DNA of 64,000 nt from Variovorax terrae (GCF_022809125.1 NZ_JALGBI010000001.1:1-64000), one strand, 5' to 3'; counted from the stretch's first letter, positions 53,711 to 63,084 are shown. Program-made: numbers and translations. Notes: generated from the sequence alone by a model not told the origin.

Positions 53711-55795
53711 TCAGATCGCCAGCGGATCGACGTCCACCGCCCAGCGCGTCACGGCGCGGTCGCGCTCGGCGTGCAGCACCGGGTGCCAGGCCGCCAGGAA
53801 GCGCTGCAGCGCGGCGCGCGAGGGCGACTCGACCAGCATCTGCGCGCGCTCGATGTTGGCCACGCGCTGGATCGTCATGGGCACGGGCGGGTAGAGCGTG
53901 ATGGGGTCGGCGCCGGCCAGCCCGGCGGCGGCCTCGCTGGCGCGCTGCAGAAAGCCCTGCGCGGCCTCCTGTGTGCGCGCCTCAGCCCGCACCAGCGCCT
54001 GGAAGCTGAACGGCGGCATGCCGGCCTGCCCGCGCTCCTGCAGCTGCTGCGCCGCAAAGGCCGGGTAGTCGTGCCGGCGCAGCGCGTCGAACAGCGGGTG
54101 CTGCGGGTGGAAGGTCTGCACCCACATCTCGCTCGCGCTGCCGTTCAGGCGCGCGTAGTCGGCGTCGCGCCCGGCGCGGCCGCCGGCCTGCATCAGCAGC
54201 GAAAAGAGCCGCTCGGGCGCGCGGAAGTCGCTGGAGAACAGCGCGCCGTCGGGGTTGACGGCCGCCACCAGCGTGATGCGGCGGAAGTCGTGGCCCTTGG
54301 CGATCATCTGCGTGCCCACCAGCACGTCGACCTCGCCCGCATGCACCTGCGCGAGCTGCGATTCGAGCGCGCCCTTCAGGCGCGTGGTGTCGGCATCGAT
54401 GCGCGCGATGCGCAGCGGCTGGCCGTCGGGCCGGCGCGTGCCGGCCAGGAGCTCGGCCAGGTGCTCCTCGAGCCGCTCGGTGCCGCGGCCCAGCGGCGCG
54501 ATGTCGAGGTTGCCGCAGTCCGGGCAGGCGCGCGGCACGCGCTGGGTGAAGCCGCAGTGGTGGCAGCGCAGCGTGCGGTCGATCTTGTGGAACACGCGGT
54601 AGGCGCTGCAGTGCGGGCACTCGCTCTTCCAGCCGCAGTCGGCGCAGTGCAGCACCGGCGCGTAGCCGCGCCGGTTCAGGAACACCATGGCCTGCTCGCC
54701 GCGCGCGATGCGCTGCGTGATGGCCTCGACCAGCGCGGCGGAGAACACGGTCTTCCTGGGCTGCAGGTTCATGTCCACCAGGCGCACGCGCGGCAGCGCG
54801 CCGCCGCCGATGCGGCCGGCCATGGTGAGGCGGCGGTAGCGCCCGCCCGGCTCGTCGCCGGCGGCCGGCCGGCTGTGGTGCCAGCTCTCCAGCGAGGGCG
54901 TGGCCGAGCCCAGCAGCACCTTGGCGCCTTCGAGCCGGCCGCGGTAGATGGCGAGGTCGCGCGCCGAGTAGCGCGCGCCTTCCTGCTGCTTGTAGCTCGG
55001 GTCGTGCTCCTCGTCGACCACGATCAGCCGCAGCGCCGGCATCGAGGCGAACACCGCCATGCGCGTGCCGAGCACGATGCGCGCCGCGCCGCCGTGCGCG
55101 GCCAGCCAGCTCCTGAGGCGCTGCGGGTTCGTCATGCCGCTGTGCAGCGAAACCACGGCGGCGGAGCCGAAGCGCTCGATGAAGCGCGCCTCGAGCTGCG
55201 GCGTGAGGTTGATCTCGGGCACCATGACCAGCGCCTGGGCCTCGGGCTCGCGGGCCAGCAGCGCCTGCACCGCGCGCAGGTAGATCTCGGTCTTGCCGCT
55301 GCCGGTGGCGCCGAACAGCAGGAAGGGCCCGTTTTCAGACTCAAAAGTGGCAAGGGTCCGCGCCTGCTCGTCATTGAGTGCTATGGAATCCGTAGCAACC
55401 GGCGGCTCCACCGGGCCGGCCCCAGCATCGCGCCGCAGGCGGCGTGCCAGCTGCGCGGTGCTCAGGTCGCGCAGTTGCGGCGGCAGCGCCGCCAGCGCCA
55501 CTTCGCCGAGCGCGCGTTGGTAATAAGCTGCTGCAAACGAAACCATTTGTTTCCAGTTCGCGCTCAGAGGGGCCAGCCCCTCCAGCACGCCGGCCACGGG
55601 CCGGATGTCGCGCCCGGCCTGTTCGGGGCCGGGCCCGTCCAGCGCCTGCCACACCACGCCGAGCACCTCGCGCTGGCCCAGCGGCACCCGCACCAAGCTG
55701 CCGGGCGTGAGTGGAAACTCACTCCGGTAGGTCAGCGGCCCGGCGATGGCGCTGTGGGCCGGGGTCTGGACGGCGATGGAAAGCCAGAAGCTCAT
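53711..55795 (-). CDS. priA: Primosomal protein N' (replication restart helicase PriA)
   Basis: A 694-residue helicase. The N-terminal 3'-end binding domain is followed by Walker A GATGSGKT near 165, VDEEHDPSYKQ (DEEH box) and GSATPSLES. A cluster of Cys pairs (CADCGWKSECPHC, CHHCGF, CPDCGN) binds two zinc ions, and GTQMIAKGHDF and MQAGGRAGR complete the set. Reloads the replisome at stalled forks; a partner of Rep in this organism. Confidence 0.95.
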   Translation of the reverse strand: MSFWLSIAVQTPAHSAIAGPLTYRSEFPLTPGSLVRVPLGQREVLGVVWQALDGPGPEQAGRDIRPVAGVLEGLAPLSANWKQMVSFAAAYYQRALGEVALAALPPQLRDLSTAQLARRLRRDAGAGPVEPPVATDSIALNDEQARTLATFESENGPFLLFGATGSGKTEIYLRAVQALLAREPEAQALVMVPEINLTPQLEARFIERFGSAAVVSLHSGMTNPQRLRSWLAAHGGAARIVLGTRMAVFASMPALRLIVVDEEHDPSYKQQEGARYSARDLAIYRGRLEGAKVLLGSATPSLESWHHSRPAAGDEPGGRYRRLTMAGRIGGGALPRVRLVDMNLQPRKTVFSAALVEAITQRIARGEQAMVFLNRRGYAPVLHCADCGWKSECPHCSAYRVFHKIDRTLRCHHCGFTQRVPRACPDCGNLDIAPLGRGTERLEEHLAELLAGTRRPDGQPLRIARIDADTTRLKGALESQLAQVHAGEVDVLVGTQMIAKGHDFRRITLVAAVNPDGALFSSDFRAPERLFSLLMQAGGRAGRDADYARLNGSASEMWVQTFHPQHPLFDALRRHDYPAFAAQQLQERGQAGMPPFSFQALVRAEARTQEAAQGFLQRASEAAAGLAGADPITLYPPVPMTIQRVANIERAQMLVESPSRAALQRFLAAWHPVLHAERDRAVTRWAVDVDPLAI
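55380..55396. repeat. 17 bp dispersed palindrome, copy B
   Basis: GCTATGGAATCCGTAGC lies inside priA, where it encodes part of the ATDSIAL segment. Perfect outer pairing GCTA/TAGC. Confidence 0.55.
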
Positions 55796-56158
55796 GCAAT
55801 GGCCGAGGTTGGGGGCATGTTTTGAAGTGAACTGGCGAAATAGCGCCTAAGTCGTTGATTTGCAAAAGGTTTGAAGGTCATCCAAGTTTTCTGTGGATAA
55901 CTTTGTTGATATATCGCCGCGATGCGCCGCGAAGCCTTGAAAATCAAGCGTTTGGCTGGATTGCCCGCAAAAAAAGCAAACGATGATTTCCTTATGAATC
56001 AATAACTTGGATGCGCTATGGGTTTTGTAGCAAGGGGGCTGGCGGCCTGTCCTTTTTACTGCGCCGCAGCACAGCTTTTGTGTATAAGTCAAGGGCCGCG
56101 GCACTATTTCTGAACTGGACAAAAGCTGCGAATTAGTCCCAGTGACGGCTGCCTGGAA
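55796..56158. other. AT-richer priA-hemE intergenic region with two DnaA boxes
   Basis: About 360 bases with no supportable gene, richer in A and T than its flanks. TGTGGATAA (55892-55900) and TGTGTATAA (56079-56087) are both perfect matches to the DnaA-box consensus TTATNCACA in the same orientation, 187 bases apart. Also expected to hold the priA promoter and the hemE terminator. Confidence 0.6.
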
Positions 56159-57247
56159 CTATTTCACGCGCAGCCGGCGCGAGTGCTCGTGCACCGCCTG
56201 CACCAGCGCCGCCACATGCTCGGGCGGCGTGTACTGGCTGATGCCATGGCCCAGGTTGAAGATGTGCGTGGGACCTGGGCCCGCGCCCTGGTGCGGCGCG
56301 CCGAAGCTGTCGAGTACGCGCGCCACCTCGTCGCGGATCTGCGCCGGCGGGGCGAACAGCACGTTGGGATCGATGTTGCCCTGCAGGGCCTTGGCGTGGC
56401 CCACCAGGGCGCGCGCGTGGCCGAGGTTGACCGTCCAGTCGAGCCCCAGCACCTCGCAGTCGAGCGCGGCCATCTCCTTGAGCCACAGGCCGCCGCCCTT
56501 GGTGAAGACGATGCGCGGGATGACCTGGCCGTCGTGCGTGCGCTTGAGCTGGGCCAGCACGCGCGCGGTATAGGCCAGGCTGAAGGCCTGGAACGCGCCG
56601 TCGGCCAGCACGCCGCCCCAGCTGTCGAAGATCATCACGGCCTGGGCGCCGGCCTCGATCTGCGCGTTGAGGTAGGCCGCCACGGCGTCGGCGTTGACCT
56701 GCAGCATGCGGTGCATCAGGTCGGGCCGGCTGTAGAGCAGGGTCTTGACCAGCCGGTAGTCGTCCGAGCCCGCGCCCTCGACCATGTAGCAGGCCAGCGT
56801 CCAGGGGCTGCCCGAGAAGCCGATCAGCGGCACCCGGCCGTCGAGCGCGCGGCGGATCGAGGTGACGGCATCGAACACGTAGCGCAGCTTCTCCAGGTCG
56901 GGCACGGCGAGTTTCGCCACGGCGGCCTCGTCGCGCACCGGGTGCGCGAAGCGCGGGCCCTCGCCCTGGGCGAAGGACAGGCCCAGGCCCATGGCATCGG
57001 GCACGGTCAGGATGTCGGAGAACAGGATGGCCGCGTCCAGCGGGTAGCGCTCCAGCGGCTGCAGCGTGACCTCGGTGGCCAGGTCCGGGTTGGTGGCCAG
57101 CCCCATGAAGCTGCCGGCGCGCGCGCGCGTGGCCACGTACTCGGGCAGGTAGCGGCCGGCCTGGCGCATCAGCCAGACGGGGGTGTGGTCGGTAGCCTGG
57201 CGCAGGCAGGCGCGCAGGAAAGTGTCATTTTTCAGCGGGGCAAACAT
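56159..57247 (-). CDS. hemE: Uroporphyrinogen decarboxylase
   Basis: A 362-residue enzyme that converts uroporphyrinogen III to coproporphyrinogen III in heme synthesis. [17 protein letters not shown] with the substrate-binding Arg, the catalytic-region [17 protein letters not shown] (Asp), [24 protein letters not shown] and [16 protein letters not shown] are all intact. Full length; start [10 protein letters not shown]. Confidence 0.96.
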   Translation of the reverse strand: MFAPLKNDTFLRACLRQATDHTPVWLMRQAGRYLPEYVATRARAGSFMGLATNPDLATEVTLQPLERYPLDAAILFSDILTVPDAMGLGLSFAQGEGPRFAHPVRDEAAVAKLAVPDLEKLRYVFDAVTSIRRALDGRVPLIGFSGSPWTLACYMVEGAGSDDYRLVKTLLYSRPDLMHRMLQVNADAVAAYLNAQIEAGAQAVMIFDSWGGVLADGAFQAFSLAYTARVLAQLKRTHDGQVIPRIVFTKGGGLWLKEMAALDCEVLGLDWTVNLGHARALVGHAKALQGNIDPNVLFAPPAQIRDEVARVLDSFGAPHQGAGPGPTHIFNLGHGISQYTPPEHVAALVQAVHEHSRRLRVK

Positions 57248-57382
57248 GCCCCGATTGTCGCCCACGCGCCGGCCTGGCCAGCAGCGTCGGAGCCGTCCTA
57301 CAGGTAAATAGGCGCTGGCTGGCACCGCGGGCGGCAGGCGCCGCCTAAGCTGAAAGTCCCACAGCTTGTCTCAGGAGCGATC

Positions 57383-57799
57383 ATGCGAATCGAGATCATG
57401 CGCCGGGCCGCGCGCGCCGCCCTGCTGGCAGCCGCCTTCGGTGCGAGCCTGGCGGCCCAGGCCGCCCCGAGCGACGCCCAGGCCCGTTACCGCGAGGACG
57501 TGGCCGCCTGCAACAGCGCGTCGGCGACGCCGCGCGCCAACTGCCTGCGCGAGGCCGGCGCCGCGCTGCAGGCTGCGCGCCAGAACGGGTTGACCGACCC
57601 CGATGCCGCGGCCCGCGAGCGCAATGCGCTGGCGCGCTGCCAGGCCTTTTCACGGACCGGCGAGGCCGATCTGGCCGAATGCCGCGCCCGCGTGATGGGC
57701 CAGGACGCTTCCCGCGGCCACACCGAGATCAGCGGCAGCGTCGCCGGCGGCGGCATCCTGCGCGAATCCATCACCACGGTGCCGGCGGCGACGCAGTGA
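57383..57799 (+). CDS. Small exported protein of unknown function
   Basis: A 138-residue protein behind CAGGAG, with a signal peptide ending AAQA. The mature part has four Cys in two regular pairs (DVAACNSASATPRANCLREAG and LARCQAFSRTGEADLAECRARV), a helical disulfide arrangement, and a Gly/Ser-rich tail. Divergent from hemE. Function unknown. Confidence 0.75.
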   Translation: MRIEIMRRAARAALLAAAFGASLAAQAAPSDAQARYREDVAACNSASATPRANCLREAGAALQAARQNGLTDPDAAARERNALARCQAFSRTGEADLAECRARVMGQDASRGHTEISGSVAGGGILRESITTVPAATQ

Positions 57800-57861
57800 C
57801 GCGCTGAAGCGGCCCCCGGCATCGGCCCGCCGGCCTGCCCCTGGGGCGGGAGGCTTCGGGC

Positions 57862-58491
57862 TCAGCTCTTGTACTTGATGCTGCAGCCATAGGGCCGCGT
57901 GGCGGCCTGGCTGATGGCCTTGCCGGCCAGGGCTTCATCGAGCCCCTGGCGCACGTAGTTGGTGGCCGTCTTGAGGTCGTCCACGCGGGCCGACGCGATG
58001 CTGTCGATGCCGCCCGCATAGACCAGCACGCCCTGCGGGTTGACGATGTACAGGTGCGGCGTGGTGCGCGCGCCATAGGCGTGGCCCACGGTGCCTTCCT
58101 CGTCCATCAGCACGGCGGTCTGCGCCGACTGCCGCGCCTGGTACCAGGCGGCCAGCCGGGCCGGCTCGAGGTAGTCGCCGCTGGCCGTCTCGGTCGAGTT
58201 GATCGACAGCCACGCCACGCCGCGGGCCGTGGCGTCCTTCTGCGTGGCTGGGATGTTGCCGCTGTTGTAGTGCTTCTGCACGAAGGGGCAGCCGGGGTTG
58301 GTCCATTCGAGCACCACGTAGCGGCCCCTGAAGTCGGCCAGCCGCACGGTCTTGCCGGCGGTGTCCTTGAGGCTGAAGTCGGGCGCGGGCTGGCCCAGGG
58401 CCGCAGCGGCGAAGGCCGCGGGCGCGGCGCCGAACAGCGCCAGGGCGGAGGAGACGGCGAGGGAAAGCGCAAAGGCGTGGCGTCGCTGCAT
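57862..58491 (-). CDS. Exported thioredoxin-fold redoxin (AhpC/TSA-like)
   Basis: A 209-residue protein with signal peptide ending AAFA. GQPAPDFSLKDTAGKTVRLADFRGRYVVLEW and TNPGCPFVQKHY place a single peroxidatic-type Cys, not a CxxC. TPHLYIVNPQGVLVYAGGID has the cis-Pro. The C-terminal YGCSIKYK Cys could form the resolving disulfide. A periplasmic peroxidase or thiol protein. Confidence 0.85.
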   Translation of the reverse strand: MQRRHAFALSLAVSSALALFGAAPAAFAAAALGQPAPDFSLKDTAGKTVRLADFRGRYVVLEWTNPGCPFVQKHYNSGNIPATQKDATARGVAWLSINSTETASGDYLEPARLAAWYQARQSAQTAVLMDEEGTVGHAYGARTTPHLYIVNPQGVLVYAGGIDSIASARVDDLKTATNYVRQGLDEALAGKAISQAATRPYGCSIKYKS

Positions 58492-58603
58492 GAGGGAACT
58501 CCTGGGGGCTCGGGGCGCCGGTGGGCGCCAGCCTCTCGAACACTACCACCGATGGCGGCGTTTGGCGACGATGCCCCCGCGGGCGCCAGGGCTCAACCGC
58601 CGC

Positions 58604-59023
58604 TCAGAGCAGGCCGCGCGCCGCCAGCGCGGCGTGTTCGATCTTGATGCAGCGGTCCTGCACCACCTGCAGGCCGGCCGCGCGGGCGCGCGCGGCGGCG
58701 GCTTCGTGTTCGATGCCCAGCTGCAGCCAGACGGCCCGTGCGCCGATGGCGATGGCCTCGTCCACCACCGGCGGCACTTCCTCGCTGTGGCGGAACACGT
58801 CCACCAGGTCGATCGTGGCGTGCCGCGCGGCTTCGGCCAGGCTGGCGTAGGCGGTCTCGCCCAGCACCTCGCGCGCGTTCGGATTGACGGGGATGATGCG
58901 GTAGCCGTGCGCCTGCAGGTAGTGCGCCACGGCGTGGCTGTCGCGGTGCGGCTTGGGCGACAGGCCGACCACGGCGATGGTGCGGCATTCGCGCAGCAGG
59001 CGCGGGATCTCGGTGGAGTTCAT
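58604..59023 (-). CDS. CoA-binding domain protein (YccU-like)
   Basis: A 139-residue single-domain Rossmann protein. TIAVVGLSPKPHRDSHAVAHYLQAHGYRIIPVNPNA is the CoA/nucleotide-binding start, and ARAVWLQLGIEHEAAAARARAAGLQVVQDRCIKIEH the conserved C-terminal part. Family function unknown beyond CoA binding. Confidence 0.9.
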   Translation of the reverse strand: MNSTEIPRLLRECRTIAVVGLSPKPHRDSHAVAHYLQAHGYRIIPVNPNAREVLGETAYASLAEAARHATIDLVDVFRHSEEVPPVVDEAIAIGARAVWLQLGIEHEAAAARARAAGLQVVQDRCIKIEHAALAARGLL

Positions 59024-59057
59024 GCGCCGATGATAGGCGGGGCGGCGCGCGCCTGCC

Positions 59058-61214
59058 TCAGAGGCTGGCGAGCGCGGCGCGCACCTCGGCGACGCTCAGC
59101 ACCTCGGACAGCACCACCGGGGCGCGGCCCGGCTGGTAGTACACATAGACCGGCACGCCGTTGCGGCCCAGCTGGCCAAGGGCGGCGGTGATGGCGGGGT
59201 CGCGGCGCGTCCAGTCGGCGCGCAGCATCTGCACCTTGCGGGCGTCGAGGTCGGCCAGCACCTCGGGGTGGGCCAGCGTGGTCTTCTTGTTGTACTGGCA
59301 GGTCACGCACCAGGCGGCGGTGAAATCCACGAACACCGGCTGGCCGGCGGCCAGCAACTGCTCGACGCGGCCCGGCTCCCAGGGCTGCCAGCGCCCGGCG
59401 GCCGTCGCCGCGACCGGCGCGCTGTCCGCTGATTTGACGACATTCGGGCCGAAGGTCCAGGCCAGCAGGGCAAAGGATGCTATCGAAATAGTAGCGGTCA
59501 CGAGCCGCGCGCGGCCCACCTGGGTGAAGGCCCAGAGCACCGCGCTCAGGGCCACCAGCAGCGCCAGCAGTGCGCCCGCGCCGTCGATGCCGCTTTGCTG
59601 GCCCAGCACCCAGACCAGCCAGGCGACGGTGGTGAACATCGGGAACGCCATGAAGCGGCGGAAGGTGTTCATCCAGGCGCCGGGGCGCGGCAGCAGGCGC
59701 GCCACGGCCGGAATCCAGCTCGCCGCGAGGTAGGGCAGGGCCATGCCGACGCCCAGCACGGCGAACACCAGCAGGGCCTGCGGCGCCGGCAGGCCGATGG
59801 CCAGGCCGAGCGAGGCGCCCATGAACGGCGCGGTGCAGGGCGAGGCAATGGCCACGGCCAGCACGCCCGACAGGAAGGCGTCGGCGGCGGGGTTCTTGGC
59901 CTGCATCGCGGCGGCGCCGCTGGGCAGGAACTGGCCGAACTCGAACAGGCCCGCGAGATTCAGGCCGATCAGCGTGAACAGCGCCGCCAGGCTGGCCACC
60001 ACGGCCGGCGATTGCAGCTGGAAGCCCCAGCCGAGCTGCTCGCCGGCGGCGCGCAGCGCCAGCATCACGGCGCCGAGCGCGAGGAAGGCGGCGATCACGC
60101 CCGCCGCATAGGCTAGGCCGCTGATGCGGTGGCCCACGCGGTCGTCGGCCTGCTGGGTGAAGCGGATCACCTTGATCGCCAGCACCGGGAACACGCAGGG
60201 CATGAGGTTGAGGATCAGCCCGCCGAGCAGGGCGCCCAGCAGCGTGGCCAGCAGGCCGGCGCTGGCCACCGGCGCGGCGGCGGCGGCGCGGTTGGCCTGC
60301 AGCGCCGCGTCGAGCGCCGGCGACACGCCGGCCGCGGCGGCCACGGCCGGCCAGGTGCCTGCCACCTTGAGCTCGGCCCGCCAGCCCTGGCCAGCGGCGG
60401 CCAGCACCACGGGCAGCACGGAGGGGCTGCCGGCGCGCTGGGGCGACAGCGGCACCTCGGCCGTCCACACGCCGGCGCGCCAGGCCTGGGTCCAGCGGCC
60501 CGCCGTCTCGATGATCTCGGGCGTTTCGGGGAAGAACTCCAGCGTCTGGCCGCGCAGCGCCACCGGCAGGCCGGCCACCGAGAGGTGGAGGGTCTGGCCC
60601 TCGATGCGCGCCTGGTTGTCGGGGATGATGCCGCCGGTGCCCGCGAGCACCGGCCGGGGCTGGGCCGCGAAGGCGGCGTCGAAGGCCGCGCCGTTGAGCG
60701 CGGTGGTGCTTTTCACCGGCACCTTGAGCGCGAACTCGCCTTCCTCGGGGATGCATTCCTTGCGGCACACCAGCCACGAGGCCTTGAGCTTGACGTCGAG
60801 CGTGTCGGCCAGCAGCGGGGGCTTGAAGTCGGGCGTGATGGTCAGCGGCACCGGCAGCAGCACCGTGCCCTCGTAGCCGTAGTTGGCGAGCGTGCCGATC
60901 GGGATCTTCCGGGGCACGGGCCAGGCGATGTCGCCGGCCATCACGCCGGGCGGCAGGGTCCATTCGAGCTGCGTGGGCAGGCCGGAGTCGCCCGAGTTCT
61001 TCCAGTAGGTGTGCCACTCGGGCTGGTGGCTGAGCTGCAGGCCGACCCAGACCGTCTTGCCCGGCTCCACGCCGTCGGGCGCGTGCGCCATCAGCTCGGC
61101 ACGCACCTGCTCTGTCGTGACCACGGATTTGGGGTTGTTCTGGGCCCAGGTCCAGGTGGGGTGGAGGCTGGCAGCTATCAAAGTGATAGCAACAAGGAGT
61201 CGGGCGAAATTCAT
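59058..61214 (-). CDS. dsbD: Protein-disulfide reductase of DsbD/ScsB type
   Basis: A 718-residue three-domain protein. The signal peptide ends TWTWAQ. The periplasmic domain has Cys in LVCRKECIPEEGEF. The membrane domain (about eight spans) has the redox Cys in LMPCVFPVLAIK and ASPCTAPFMG. The C-terminal thioredoxin domain has WCVTC in FTAAWCVTCQYNKK. It moves electrons from cytoplasmic thioredoxin to periplasmic thiol proteins, perhaps including the nearby redoxin. Contains two copies of the 17 bp palindrome. Confidence 0.93.
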   Translation of the reverse strand: MNFARLLVAITLIAASLHPTWTWAQNNPKSVVTTEQVRAELMAHAPDGVEPGKTVWVGLQLSHQPEWHTYWKNSGDSGLPTQLEWTLPPGVMAGDIAWPVPRKIPIGTLANYGYEGTVLLPVPLTITPDFKPPLLADTLDVKLKASWLVCRKECIPEEGEFALKVPVKSTTALNGAAFDAAFAAQPRPVLAGTGGIIPDNQARIEGQTLHLSVAGLPVALRGQTLEFFPETPEIIETAGRWTQAWRAGVWTAEVPLSPQRAGSPSVLPVVLAAAGQGWRAELKVAGTWPAVAAAAGVSPALDAALQANRAAAAAPVASAGLLATLLGALLGGLILNLMPCVFPVLAIKVIRFTQQADDRVGHRISGLAYAAGVIAAFLALGAVMLALRAAGEQLGWGFQLQSPAVVASLAALFTLIGLNLAGLFEFGQFLPSGAAAMQAKNPAADAFLSGVLAVAIASPCTAPFMGASLGLAIGLPAPQALLVFAVLGVGMALPYLAASWIPAVARLLPRPGAWMNTFRRFMAFPMFTTVAWLVWVLGQQSGIDGAGALLALLVALSAVLWAFTQVGRARLVTATISIASFALLAWTFGPNVVKSADSAPVAATAAGRWQPWEPGRVEQLLAAGQPVFVDFTAAWCVTCQYNKKTTLAHPEVLADLDARKVQMLRADWTRRDPAITAALGQLGRNGVPVYVYYQPGRAPVVLSEVLSVAEVRAALASL
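59479..59495. repeat. 17 bp dispersed palindrome, copy C
   Basis: GCTATCGAAATAGTAGC lies inside dsbD, in codons for the last membrane span (ATISIA). Confidence 0.55.
61174..61190. repeat. 17 bp dispersed palindrome, copy D
   Basis: GCTATCAAAGTGATAGC lies in the dsbD signal-peptide codons (AITLIA). The best copy: GCTATC and GATAGC pair perfectly. Confidence 0.6.
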
Positions 61215-61258
61215 CACAGGGTGGGAGCCATTGGCGGGGGCGAAGTTCCGGAGGCGGC

Positions 61259-62029
61259 TCAGGCAAAGCCCAGCACCACGCGCCGGGTGGTGGCCGATTT
61301 CTTCTCGATCCTGGTCACCACCACGGCGCCGATCTCGGCCGTGTTGGCCACGTGCGTGCCGCCGCAGGGCTGGAAGTCGATGAGGGTTTCGGCGCCGATG
61401 CGCTCGGCGTCCGTGGTCGCGGCGCCGATCCGGATCGTGCGGATGCGCCCTGTGCCGCGCGGTGGTTGCACGCTCATGCTCTTCACCAGCGCCGGGTTGG
61501 CGTCGAGCTCCTCGTCGGTGATGGCGCCCACGCTCACCGGGTGCGCCGCGGCCACCAGCGCGGCGATGCCGGCGGTCAGCGCCTCCTTGTCCAGCGGATC
61601 GGTCATGTTGAAGTCCAGCCGCGCGTAGTCGGGCGTGATCGAGCAGCCGTTCACGAGCTGCGGCACCAGGTGGCACAGCAGGTGGGTGGTGGTGTGAAAG
61701 CGCATCAGCCGGTGGCGGCGCGCCCAGTCGATGCGCGCGGTCAGCGCGGTGCCGGGCCTGAGCGCCGCCAGCCGCGCCTCCTGCCCCGGCGCGGGCAGGT
61801 GCACGATGTCGGCCGTGGGCCGGCCCTCGGCGTCCTTGCCCTTGCGCGTGTCGGCGATGGCGATCTCGGTGCCGTTGGCCAGCACCAGCCAGCCGCTGTC
61901 GCCGGCCTGGCCGCCGCCGAGCGGGTAGAACACCGTGCGGTCGAGCACGATGCCTTGCGCGTCGACGGCCGTTGCCGTGGCCGTGCATTCGGGAAGGTAG
62001 GCGTCTTCGCGGAACAGGTCGTGGGTCAT
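61259..62029 (-). CDS. alaX: Alanyl-tRNA editing protein (AlaX-type)
   Basis: A 256-residue trans-editing hydrolase that clears mischarged Ser- or Gly-tRNA(Ala). FYPLGGGQAGDSGWL is the linker typical of AlaX-M. The zinc ligands are in RFHTTTHLLCH (HxxxH) and FQPCGGTHVANTAEIG (CxxxH). Length fits the medium AlaX class. All ligands intact. Confidence 0.92.
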   Translation of the reverse strand: MTHDLFREDAYLPECTATATAVDAQGIVLDRTVFYPLGGGQAGDSGWLVLANGTEIAIADTRKGKDAEGRPTADIVHLPAPGQEARLAALRPGTALTARIDWARRHRLMRFHTTTHLLCHLVPQLVNGCSITPDYARLDFNMTDPLDKEALTAGIAALVAAAHPVSVGAITDEELDANPALVKSMSVQPPRGTGRIRTIRIGAATTDAERIGAETLIDFQPCGGTHVANTAEIGAVVVTRIEKKSATTRRVVLGFA

Positions 62030-62260
62030 GCCGGCATGATAAGGCGGGCCCGCGGACGGGCTCGCTTCTGCGCTTTTGAGCGCCGCGTCAATATGCGGTT
62101 CGGCCAGGGTGGCATCCGTTGTGGCGGGCCGCAGCGGTTCCTACAATGAATTTCAAGGTGCTGGAAAAGCATCAGGTTGTTTGAAACATGGAGCGCGGCC
62201 GGGCCAGCACACGGTGGCCGCCGCGCGGTGTCAATCGGCTGGCGGGCGTGGAGGTGTGTC

Positions 62261-63022
62261 ATGAATCCAATAGTGGGTCAGGTCCTGGTGCCTCAGTACC
62301 AGATCGGAGCGGTGGTGCTGTCCTACATCATGGCGGTGCTGGGTTCTCTGGCGGCGCTGCAATGCGCCAAACACATGTTCACGCCCCAGGGCACCCTCGA
62401 CAAGGGCATGGCCACGGCCGCCGCCGTGGCCCTGGGCGGCATCGGCATCTGGTCCATGCACTTCATCGGCATGCTGGCCTACCGCACCGGGGTGCCGGTT
62501 GCGTACGACCTGATTCCCACGGCCGTGTCCCTGGTGGCGGCGATCGTCATCTCGGGCGCGGCGCTGTACCTGACCGGCCGCGGCGGGCGCTTCGGCGTGC
62601 CGGGCTGGGTCGCCGGGAGCATCCTGGCCGGCCTGGGTGTGTGCGTCATGCACTACCTGGGCATGTATGCGATGAACCTGCGGGCGAGCATGAGCTGGGA
62701 CGTCGAGCGCATCGGCCTGTCGGTGGCCATCGCGGTGGTGGCGGCTGCGGCGGCCCTGTGGCTCGCGTTCAATTTGACGACGCTGCGGCACCGCATCATG
62801 GCCGCGTTCGTGATGGGGGTGGCGGTGTGCGCGATGCACTACACCGGCATGTCGGCCGTCACGCTGGTCTGCACGGCGGAGGCGCCGGCCAGCGCCTGGA
62901 AGATCGGCGGCCGCGACCTGGATCTGATGGTGTTCGTGACCGCAGCGGCGGTCCTGCTCTATATCTACTGGGTGGTGTCGGGCCGCGCCATCCGGCAACG
63001 CGGCAAGCAGACCGCGGCGTGA
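62261..63022 (+). CDS. MHYT-domain membrane sensor protein
   Basis: A 253-residue protein with seven predicted spans. Three MHYT motifs are visible: SMHFIGM, VMHYLGM and AMHYTGM, each near the periplasmic end of a helix and proposed to bind copper or a gas ligand. There is no attached GGDEF, EAL or kinase domain, so the signal would have to pass to a separate partner. Start at ATG 62261. Confidence 0.9.
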   Translation: MNPIVGQVLVPQYQIGAVVLSYIMAVLGSLAALQCAKHMFTPQGTLDKGMATAAAVALGGIGIWSMHFIGMLAYRTGVPVAYDLIPTAVSLVAAIVISGAALYLTGRGGRFGVPGWVAGSILAGLGVCVMHYLGMYAMNLRASMSWDVERIGLSVAIAVVAAAAALWLAFNLTTLRHRIMAAFVMGVAVCAMHYTGMSAVTLVCTAEAPASAWKIGGRDLDLMVFVTAAAVLLYIYWVVSGRAIRQRGKQTAA

Positions 63023-63055
63023 GTTGATTTGAGTTTGTCAGGGGGGCGTGTCGGT

Positions 63056-63084
63056 GCCGCTGCCGGCCTTAGGCCGGCAGCGGC
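63056..63084. terminator. GC-rich perfect hairpin between convergent genes
   Basis: GCCGCTGCCGGCC and its exact complement GGCCGGCAGCGGC pair over 13 bp around a TTA loop. It lies between the convergent MHYT and lrp genes and probably terminates in both directions although no long T-run follows. Confidence 0.6.

Noticed and set aside
53771..55825. Plus-strand open frame of about 680 codons opposite priA
   Set aside because: Arg/His/Ala-rich antisense shadow without domains; priA is complete on the other strand.
55847..56122. A 91-codon minus frame between priA and hemE
   Set aside because: It covers the DnaA-box region, has no ribosome site and a Cys/Ser/Thr-rich composition typical of non-coding sequence.
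55796..56158. A full replication origin between priA and hemE
   Set aside because: Only two DnaA boxes are seen and no dnaA, rpmH or clear unwinding repeats are nearby; kept as a finding about DnaA boxes only.
59020..61266. Second minus-strand frame overlapping dsbD
   Set aside because: Arg/Ala/Pro-rich off-frame reading; the dsbD frame holds all redox Cys motifs and membrane spans.
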